64,000 bases of DNA from Megaleporinus macrocephalus (taxonomy: Eukaryota > Chordata > Actinopteri > Characiformes > Anostomidae): positions 17,609,194-17,673,193 of the forward strand of contig CM038711.1 in the NCBI GenBank assembly GCA_021613375.1, in the 5' to 3' direction. Under the pieces are notes generated by a model. It was not told where the DNA came from. It did no database searches and worked only from the letters and a program-made list of their open reading frames with translations. Positions 39,901-51,300 of the stretch are shown piece by piece (the first letter of the stretch is position 1; every line of letters begins with the position of its first letter). Both the position numbers and the translations under genes were made by a program.

Positions 39901-42900
39901 GGAGGTTTAGCAGTTTTATAGGAGCAAAACATTCTTGTTATGTTCAGTCTTAGTATTCGCGATATGCAGTGTGCTGTATTCTGTATCACCAGCACTCTCT
40001 GGGGTTTACAGTGGTTATGTTAGATGTTAGATCCATGTTAGATGAAGGGATCTGCTTGGCCTGAGTATCTCTTAGTATCAGTTAGCTCTGGATGGCTCTG
40101 TTTCAACTGTCCACACCTTTACTTTGAAATGTAAATTAATTACTAACTCATGCCTGCCATTAACACTTTTACAATTCTGATATTTATTTAGGCTAATGTG
40201 CATTGTTTATCATGATGCAGACAAAGACTATAACAGGAATGTTGTGGTGTTGAATGTTGCATGCTGCAAATCAAACAAATTGATGCTGGAACCTCCTATC
40301 TGGTATTTCCAACCAGAAAGTGTTTCAGTGTTTGTTGTTTGAAAAGATGACCAATAAACAGATGTTTATAAACTAGTGTTTGTTTTGCAAACATACAACT
40401 TTTAAAATCAATGCATTGCAATTTGCATATGCAATATTACATATGCAATTTGACACAACACTGTCTTTTAACCGTTTAGCAATAATAGTGTATAGCGTAT
40501 TTTCGCTGCGTGTCACAATATTCAAGATGTCGAATTCAGCCCAAAGTTGAAACATCATGTGCCATTACATTGTACTTTGCCTACTAGAAGATTATTTCAT
40601 TTGGAACACAGCTAGATTACAACAGAGCAGCCTTACAACTCACATATATCACTTTCAACACACATTTCACAATCTTTATTTTGTTTGAGGTAAACTGAGG
40701 TGTGACTGCTTCGCTATAAGGTATGACTTCAGGTTATAACAGCTGATTACAGATTTCCACTAAATATTTGGAACTAATAGTGGAAGGATGTTGGTGATGA
40801 TGCACCACTGAGCACTTCTGGGAAGAGCTGGAGTGACAATTGCAAACATAACCAGCCAACGTCATTAGCTGACCTCACTAATGCTCTTGTGCCTGAGTGC
40901 AATCAAATCCCAGCAGCAACCCTTCAACATCTAGTGGAATACTTTCCCAGGAGAGTAGAGGCTGTGACTACAGCAAAGCCGCGACAAACTCTGTGTTAAT
41001 GTAACAGTATTAATATGGGGAGTAATGTTGAGTGAGAAGGTGTTTGGAAGGCTTAAGACTTGTAGTGCATGCATGTACAGTATGGAAGGCAATAAAAGCT
41101 TTATGCAGACATTGCGAAAGGACAGGTGGCAGTTACACTTTATCCAATTCACTATGAAAGTCTTGTCCAACTAGATTAGTCTAGCTTGAAAGTCATCGAT
41201 CTAAATGGTACAGAAGCTTTGCATATACATGTTGACTTGAAATGTGTTGACATGCTCATTCATACAGACATGTTCACAGTCAGAGCTCATAAAATATTAA
41301 AACACAATATAAAATAAAGCTGAGTGCAGTTTGTAAAATACTGTGCAAAAATCAGACAAATTATTACTTGTGGGAGAGTGGGAGTGGGAGACATACATTT
41401 AACAAAGAATTAGCCTCAGCAGCTAAGTAGTATACATATTTTTGTCATCCTTCGCTAATTCATTACAGTGTTCACTTTTTAAAGATCTGCTTTCAGTTTT
41501 TCAAATAAATCTACAGGGTAATTTTTCCACACCTCCAAAGTTTGGTCAAGTAATCCAAACACATTCTGTGATGCTGAGGTCTGGACGCTGGGGTGGTCAG
41601 CCCATTGTTTTAAGAACACAAGCAGCTTTTTTGGTTTGATTTGTAAGTGTTCCTTTTTCTCAGTTACAGCTTTTTTGTAGATACACATTTACAGAAGTGA
41701 AGCAAGAGTGGACCTTGATTAAATGCCAAAGACAAAAGCTTGTGCTGTTTATCTGATGGTGAGAGTTTGGGTGGTCTACCAGGTACAAATCTTAAACTAG
41801 TTTTGGAAACTCCTCTCCTGTTCAACATTTCCTTTTTCCTTGTGCAATCTTGTATCCAACTCCTAATTAGTCTCCTAATTCTGTATAGTACATACTATGG
41901 GTCATGTCACATCACAGGACCCAGAAAGGACTCTTGGCTCCTCTTGTGTAACATCCTGGAATGCTAATGCTCACTATTAATCCTGGCCTGAGGAATGGAC
42001 ACAGTCTATTTACAGCAGTGCTGAGGAGAGCAATACTGTCTGCTTTTCCATTTTTTTTCTCCAACACACTTGCAAATTGTTGGTGAGATGGCAGATGATG
42101 GAGATAGAGTTGCTGAGATCAGATGATGGAGAGGACCAGGTGTCTTAATGTTCAGTCTGCTGTTTTCCCTGGAACTAAGCTCAGCTCATTATGCTTCTGA
42201 CACCTAATTCAGGTTTCAGCTCCAAAGTATAGCGCAAGCAAATTTACAGCAAATTACACAACCTATTCCTAAATTCCCAAAGAGAGCTCACTCTCACCCT
42301 AGAGGGAGATTTAAAGGGGAATTTCACCAACAATATTTGCATAATAAAAAAAAAATATATCAGGGCGCAAAGTCATCGTAGAAAAACTTCACAATGGCCT
42401 ATCGCCACTGTAAACAATCAAACCATTCTAAATGACTTTACATTTCATATTTCAATTATATTTCTGCGTATTACATGCATTTCAACAAAATAAAAAAAAC
42501 AATAGTGGGTTTATGTGGTACACCAAACGTTTTGGATTATGTAAATGCAAGTTTTAGCCAAAGAACCAAACATCTGTGATAGGTCTGCATGATCACAGCA
42601 CACAATAAAGCATTCAGTAACTGGTTAGAGGGTCATTTGCATATTGCACTCATCGTGTTAATCATTAAAGATCGGTTCATTACACAGCCCTACTACAGTA
42701 CTATTCATACCACATTAGGCAAACTGTGCCCCTAGTTACTCAGTGATGCAGCTATTGGCAAAATTACTGGTAAAATGATTGACTTAGGTTTCCAAAGTAC
42801 AAATGCAATACTGAACTAAATGGACAAGAATATGGTTCACAGTCTGTTTCGAGCAGAACTGATGTAGGAAGCTTGGTGGGTGAAGCTAAAAAAAACCCCT

Positions 42901-45900
42901 CAGTTTTTAAAGGACCCATATCACAGTCTTCCTTTTCACTTTATTGAAATATGCAAAAACAGATGTAACGAAAACATTTAACCAACTATTCTACAGTATT
43001 TTAGCCCGCTTTTTTATTTAGTCATAAAGAGGTGCAGACTGCTTTTTGAATCAAGCACAATGCAGGACAGCTACTCAGAACACAGTCCATTTCCATACAT
43101 CAGTCTCAATTAAACAGTCTGTTTTATTTACCTGGATAAAGACATGCTTAAAAACAGTGTAAAAATGTATTCTGAGTACTATGTAGTGATGATTTCACTA
43201 GCATACTGCACACTTTCTACTCACATTGAAATGATGCATTATGTGCTGAGACCTACCTATTTGTCCACACTGTTACAACTTGCCAGCATTTTTGTTTCCT
43301 TTAACCTCTATTCAAGGTGAATCACTTAACTAAACATCTGGTTCACCAATGCGATGTATGCATTCACACATTTCTCAACTGATTCATTTACACCTTCATG
43401 TTAAATGTACCATTCACTCCCCTGATCACGCAAAAAAACTTATTTACATATACCTGCCTATTCAGCCTACAGCTAAGCTCTTTCCTTTCACTTAGAGTTT
43501 AAGAAGTGCTTCATGCTGGACATATTTTTGGATAACATATTATAGGCAATACAAGGCAGCTAATCAGAAAGGAATTTACATAAAGTCCTACACAAATGTT
43601 TAAAAACCCCAGTCAAATTATAAAAAACATTTTGTTGATTGTTAACACATTAGAGAATGTGTTAACAGGGAGCACACTTAAATGTAGCATTTCCTAGAAA
43701 CGTTGTATGGCTTTCTATTCATTTTCTAACAAATAAATCCAGCAAACAAACAATAAAACTCTACACAATGGGTTCTCTGTACAGGATTTGTTTTTAGTTT
43801 TAAACCAACATATGCTAAACTTTCTGCATATAAATCAGTCTTAAAGGTGCAGTAACAAAAACAGACTGTTTTGTGTAAGTGTGTAACTGTTCGTGGTACA
43901 TAATCCCACACAAATGGATAGACCACACCCCTGAGACACTTAACACATGCCGATTTGGGGTATTCCCCCAGGGTGATTAATAGCAGTGATCAATAAGGTG
44001 GGCCCAAAGCCTACAGGCTGCGTAAACTAGCCATGAAAGTAGCGACCTGGCAGATGATGTGTAGCTTAACAGACAGCAGCAAGTTTCTGATTTACTGACG
44101 TAATTAGTAATTAGCAGCTCAAAATGGCCAGCACATGCCATTTCAATGAGTTAATCAGTGACTGGAGCTTGACAAATAACGTGTTACCGGTTTTGTGAGC
44201 CAGCTGAGAAACATAGCATGTGCTAATCCTAAATAGACCATGTCCCAAGTGAGCGGGAATAATGCGAGCAATTACTCAGAGTGAGTCTGTTCTCTTGTCG
44301 TCTCCTGCGAATCAAATTCAAGTATGTATAAGGCAACGGACAACTAATTCTGGCCTGTTGCAGAATATTTATGTCCCTTACATAATGTGCTTTTAGCTGT
44401 CTGCTACATCTGACTGACCAGGGCCATTTTCTTGGACAAGAAGTGGCCTTTAAAACAAAACCCATGTACTACCCAGTCCCCAGGAGCAACAGTCCTTCAG
44501 CCTCCACTAATATGCCTCACATCTGTGATTCCTGCAAATTAGCATTGTGCTTTTTTTTTACCACAAGGTTGCGAATCAGCCCATAATGCTGTGCGCTGGC
44601 AGCACAGATTCATTTCCCTCTTCTGCCTCTTCTGTTAGTTCTTATTTCCTCTTGAAGGGTCCAGGCTGTTGTGTTGGAACGGAGACAGAAATAACAGCAG
44701 CATGCGTTCTTCTTGACTCTCGTCTCTTTCGCTCTCTTAAACCGTGCAAAGAAAATGCAGCTTTTGCCCTGAGAGACAGCGCCTGAGAGACAAGTGCTTT
44801 CTTATAAATGGGGCATGACCCCTCAGAGGTACTGCGCTGAAGCAAATTTAGCACAAATAGCGTTAGTATTAATGAGGAAGGCGCGTCGCAGTGCTACACG
44901 GCTGCCTCCTCTACCGCTGCTATGCACTTTGGCCTTCTTTTTCTAATGCAAATAGGAGTTGCCATAGGAACCATGGGCTCAAATGCAGATATATTAAAAA
45001 GAGGGACAATAAATGGAGGGTAGAACAGCCTGATCGGTCGGTAATAAAACAGCAAATGAAAGAAGTTCAAAGCTGGCAACAAAATCGGCACAAATGAATG
45101 ACATCTCCAAGGTTATTGACTGTATCCAGATGTTACCTACTGAAGAATCTATTAGTGTGATTTTTTTATGGGCTTAATGCAGAAAACACTCCATTACAAA
45201 AGACACCAAAAGCCCATCAGCCACCATGAAAGGTTTTGAGAGGTTGAGTTCCACACTCTTTTTACAGTAACACCAGAATACAAGTTGTTGATGAGGTTGC
45301 AACAGGTGGAGTATGCAGATAAAGGTGACATTTGCAAACCTTTCTCCCCTCAAACTATCATCATAAACTCAACCTTGTAAAGATGCACAAATATCTTTTG
45401 TTTTCTGTGGTCAATTTTATGTCATCATATAGGCTAGGATTGATGTGGCCTAACTTAAAGTGAATATGATATAAAAATCATGACACATTTTCGTTCCATA
45501 CTGTACCATTTTTCTAAGAGGCATGAAGCATCTAGCTCAGCACTGAGCTTGATGACATGTTGAAGTGGTAGGTGAAACATGATGTTATTGTAGGGCACTT
45601 ATTAGGCTTATCCAGTTTTTCTCTGTTCTTTAGTGAGTTGTGTAGCTTTTTGTTTATGTAAACTGTCTGTAAAGTTATAAAACCCAAAGTACATGCCAGA
45701 GAGAGACAGTGTTTCCCCCAGAAACCACCTTTCCTAGTTGCCTGATATGCCTTCTTGAACTTTTAGCCATTTTCTCTGTTACATAATGATGTCATCTTGT
45801 AACAGATGGCGGATCAGGAGGTTCAGGTCAACCAACCTGTTGTACCTGACTTTCGGGATTGGAATCTGATTACCAGGGGTGTAGCCAGCCCTTGTTTAGG

Positions 45901-48284
45901 GGTGCTTGAATTGAGCCCCAGCACCCATAAAGATAATGGTAAAAAATGTTTTTTTTAACAGTAATTTGTCTCTGACAAACTGGAACAGTTAAAATCATAG
46001 ATAGTATATAGTTAAACCAATTATTTTTTACAACGAATATACAGCAGCCCTCCTCCCCTGGTATGATCCAGCTTCTCCGTCTCTCAGTTAAGCATTGCGC
46101 ACACACACATTGTCAGTGGTTTTTTTGGCTGATGTTGTGTGTCTAGTAGGTTTTGCAAAGAAATACTTTTGTACTTTATCCCTCAGAACCAACACATTGC
46201 CGTCATTATCAGCTCCAACCTTACCCATATGTCTGATCACTCTTTATTCTGTTATTGTTAGCTAGGACAGACTATCTGAGGGTTTATTTTAGTTTAGCAG
46301 GCTAATGCTGCAGGTGGTCTGTTTACTGTTTATAAAGGCTGTAGCTGCTGTGCTGTTGGTTAGTCTGTGTGTTATTAAAGATAAGGTGTTAGAGTAGTGC
46401 TGTCTGTATGTGTATTAGCTAATTAATGTTACAGAATGATAAGAGATGATACTATAATGTAACTATAACGTGTGTGTGTGTGGTCAACCAGTCAGCTATG
46501 GACATTTTCCAGAAAAAAGAGGCAGGTTCAGGGTGAGAAAGTAAGGCCGACGTGATCTTGATCATATGCTCAGAATCTGTTGATAATGGTAATATTATTG
46601 ATAACTGATTATTAGAGTTGGTGTGTCTGATCTAACTTATTCCAATTATTCTGTCATGACATACTTGCCCCAAGTCTCATGCCCTGAATTTCTCTCATTC
46701 TCATCTGGTCACCCTTTAGCCCACAGAAGCTCAATATTCAATCAGAAAAATATATATAGTATATGTATTCTAAGGTTTTTTAAAAGATTGTTGGTGTCTT
46801 TCCAGTCACAGTGTTGCCCCAACACTAATTTTGGATTGATAGTCCGAAATGACTTTAAAATGTAGTTTTTTTGTGTGAGGGCATAACTTGTAGCAGCATG
46901 CGGGGGGGCTTAAGGATGCAGGTGCTCTAACAAAGTGTTTCAGACAGAGGGTAAATACAGATTTGGGAAAACTAAAGCATGACGATTACAAGGTAAAAAT
47001 CTTTCATGCTTTGTTTGTGAGTAACATTGTATACAGAAATGCTGTTTACTGTGCTGTTAATAATGTTAACAGTTAAATGGATAACAGTAAAATGGTCATA
47101 AAAAAAGAATTGGCACTTTTTTAATACAGTAAACCACACAAACATTTTAAGTGGACCTTTATAGAGCATGCTATGCAGATGCGTATGAAGGTTAGCATTT
47201 ATGGTTCCAGGAAGTCAGATGAAGCAGTTTTTAAAATGAAACTGTTGTCAGTAACAATGCTGTGAAGAAGACCGAATAATTCAGTAAATTCTAAACAATT
47301 AATTACAAAGAAAAGAACAGTATCAACCAGGCACTTTGCAATGCCTGGAGAGGTTTCTGGCCAGAGTAAAATAACCTCTGATTTTTTAGTTAGTTGAGTT
47401 GAGTCTTCTTCCTTAAATACCCCAGTTGTTCACATACATTCGAGATGTAACATTTTTGAGATGGAAAATAATATTTCTTCTATATGGAGCTGGAAAAAAC
47501 TGAGACGGGCCCATCTCCTATAGGACCTTTATCTTTGACATAGGCCCCTTTCTCAAAACATATCTTATATGTAATCCAATACGCTTCAAAACATTACAAT
47601 TTTTCCTCTATTAAGAATGAATTTCTGGCTATTTTGGCAGTTTGATGTTTTTTTTTAAAGATGTTGTAGTGTACGCAGCCTAAAAGACAGTTATCAGTGT
47701 GTGATTGATTTATTGATTCCCTCTTACACCCTTGAATTGTCTATGCTGTCAGTATTACTTATTAAACATCCTGTGTTCACGTGTTAAACTAGCAATAGAG
47801 ACAACATTATCCATGATTGATCATTACAGAAAGGGTTCTGATGTGTGTGAGGTGGCTCTGCTGATTCTTACTGACGGTAAGGAGAGTGAATCTGCTTCTG
47901 CTCTCTTAGAGGACGAAAGCTTTTAAGCATGTGTGGCATGCTGCTTTGTCCACACAGGGACAGCTGTTCACAGGAAGGCCCTGGACTCATGTTGAATTGC
48001 AGTACTCATAAGCTTAGCTGGCTACTGCGCACTAACCACAGAGCAAAATAACATCTCAGCATAAGGTACAAAGCAGTTCTTATAAGATACTGCATAAGAT
48101 ACTGCACAGTAAACGATAGCCAATGAAACCAGCAGCAGCAGTCACTGCAGACATGCTTTTAAGATGGCAGCTAAACATTAGATACAAATGTTAAAATATA
48201 AGAATGCACCAACATGGAGGTTTTGAGAAATTGTGATATACAAACATGTATAAGCTGTATTGGCAATGATTCGACACACACACA

Positions 48285-48320
<36 letters not shown>

Positions 48321-51300
48321 TATATGCATCTGTGTATTGTCATGGATTACAAAGTTGTGTCCCAACTACAATTTGGGATGAACTCGGGGGGCACTGTTGC
48401 AGTTGTAAGTAGAAACCCATGCCTTTATTATTTAGAAATGTGACCAATAAAAATCTGACCAGTAATTATAGATCAATTCCTCTTCTCTAAACTGTTTCTC
48501 AAGCACGCTCTCTCACGCCACTGCTGTCAGTAGCAAACTCTCATCAAGTCTCCTGGCCAAGCTTCAAGTTTGAGGCGTGTCCTTGCGACAGTTTATCAAA
48601 ACAAGAAGAGGAGGCGTCTGCCTCTCCCTCCCGCTCAGATTCAGCACTGACTAGCTTCAGCGGTACCCCTACCAAAAAGACTGAATAGCAAAGTATTGAA
48701 ATTTTTTTTACGTCCTGCTGACTAACAACTTTTGTCTTTTGTCAGAGACATTTTGTACCAAAGCACTTGTAACAAAAAGCGAAAGGGCCAAATGTTTTTA
48801 GAGGTCAAAACGAAACAGTATAGGTAAGCATTATGTTTTGTGATACTGTATTGATTGTCAAAACAAGTAACATTTTTAATCAATAGTTTACAATTAAAGA
48901 TTTGTACTAAACAATGGATCATTTTGTGTTGCATTTAAACCCTCAATTGCTAGACAGCAGTGTTTCTCACCATTACACTCTTTCGCCAATGTAAGAACTG
49001 TAAGCATGTACTATTAACGTTAGCATTAGCAAACCTATGTACATGGTAGTGTGTTTTTTATACTATGACTGTTTTTCTAAAATTGTATTGTAAAAATCTC
49101 AATATATTGCCTTTCTTACTACTATATATCACAATATATATATATAATTCCTTCAAATATCAGTGGGTTTTTGCCACTACACCAGCCTACAAATGAGGGA
49201 CTTACTCAGTTGCAGTACCAGAAAAACAAATATGTAAAATAAATTCTGCTTTTTAGTCAATTCATATAATATTGCATTAAATTACACTGTTGTAAATCAA
49301 ATGATGTGAATCGAACAGAATTGCAGTAAGGGTACATAGTAGTAAACTACATTAGTAGTTGCTTCATATGTATTTTAATGTATCAGATCATGGCCAATGC
49401 AGCTGTATATGTATATGTTTTTGGTATATGTATTTATGAAAAATACCACAACCAGCCAAAACTTCTCATAAATGTTACTTGGTAATGTTTTAACAACATT
49501 TGTATCTGATGTTGGAAATACCATTTTAAAGCTATGTCTCAGTCTCAGCGACTGCCACTTCTGGTTTCATGGGCTAGGGTTACAGTATCTGCCAATACTA
49601 GTATGATTACGATACTACTGTGCATTCCTAATGAGCAGCAACAGCAGTATGATCATATATGATGTGTGGAACATATGAACATATGGGCCTGATATATGGA
49701 TCAAACATGTCTGATAGATGGATGAATACATACATGCATAAAATGTTGATCACACTGTCCCTGTCCAAAGAAAAAAACAAAAAGACTTTTCTACATCATT
49801 TCAATACAGCAGTTGTCCTTTACACTGTGTAGAAATCTCATGATGAACAGATCAATAGCCACAGAATAGCTTGGAATAAAACCTCTTTACATTGACTTTC
49901 ATTAAAATGTTAAGAATGGTTTTGCCCTTTTGTACAAAGTTGCTAATTTGGAGATAACGTCTTTTGTTAACATATATACGGCCATATATTGTATGTTTGA
50001 TATATGTGTGATATGCAAAAAGTCAACATAAAATACAAAGAAACTTACCTATGTAACATAAAGGCATCATATATGTGTAATATCTGTATATATATGAATA
50101 CTGTTTCCAATCATATATTATAAATAGAAACATTGCACATATATGTTTACGTATGTTGATACATGATTGAAACGACTAAGTTTGTCAGCTGTATATCCAT
50201 ACATGACAAAACCTTGTACATAAGAATTGTAGTTGTACATAAGAGTAGTTCATATATGCTAATATACATCATAGAGTTAAAATTCATATATTGCCACATA
50301 TTCCCACTGTTTGCCTCTTTCTCAGGCAACAAAGCAGAGCAGCATTAAAACAGGCATGTTGGCTAGTAGCTAATAAAGAAACACAGCCTGTCCTGTCTCC
50401 TCCTGTGTGTAGTCACTATCATGAAGACTTCTAGAAGAACTCACAAAACACAAGGTGTCAAATACCCTGAACGTGAGTGGATCCTATGCTGAAGAGATCT
50501 GTGCAAGTCAGCTGTAGCATGCTGTGCCATATTTCTGTATTAGATATAAAAACACAAATAATGTGAACCAAATCCTTCATGTCAGACCTAAGCGTGTTGC
50601 CTGGACTGAGAGTTTGCTTGTAAAAGCTTTCCTGCTAACAAACAGGACTGGAAGATGCAGTTGCCAAGGTAGGATGCTATTAATATCAACGCGGGAACGA
50701 AATCAATAGAGCAGGCAGGCTGGGCTTTTACTGCAGTTCACTGCAAGAGGGCGACACTGAGGTTCATAAAGTCTCTTCTCTAGCGTAATTTTCTCTCCTG
50801 AGGGGGAAAAACATCTATTTGACACTTCAAGGGTTTGGGCTAAACCATTTTGGAAACCTGAAGAAAAACAATGTTTAAATGACTTCCATGCTTTCTGGCC
50901 AATGAAGCGAAGTAATGTAGACTATTCGTAAAAAAAAGTCGAATAACTTGCGAAATTCTTGCCAAAAATGAGCTGTCAGGTTTGGAGGCCTTTCCTAAAA
51001 ATGATGCAACAACACAGCAGCAGCAGCAGTCCTGGATTCACTTAGGTGTGGATAATAAATTCGTCAGCCAGTGTACAGACTATGTAACGTAGCAGGTCCC
51101 AGTCAAGTGCTGGAGCTGTATTATTATGGTTTGCACGCTAAGGAAAGTCGTTCCTACAAGACATATCATTCTGCGTCTACTCAGCTACTTACAAAACTCC
51201 TCTGTCCTCAGCAAACCCGTGCTCCTCGCTCACATGCGCTTGAACACCGAGACGCGCGCCACTAGCCAAAACCCCCAACTTGCCCTTTTACAGAACTCTT

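Noticed and set aside
45874..46910. CAGGGGTGTAGCCAG motif suggesting a hAT left end
   Set aside because: No inverted right end or target duplication found.
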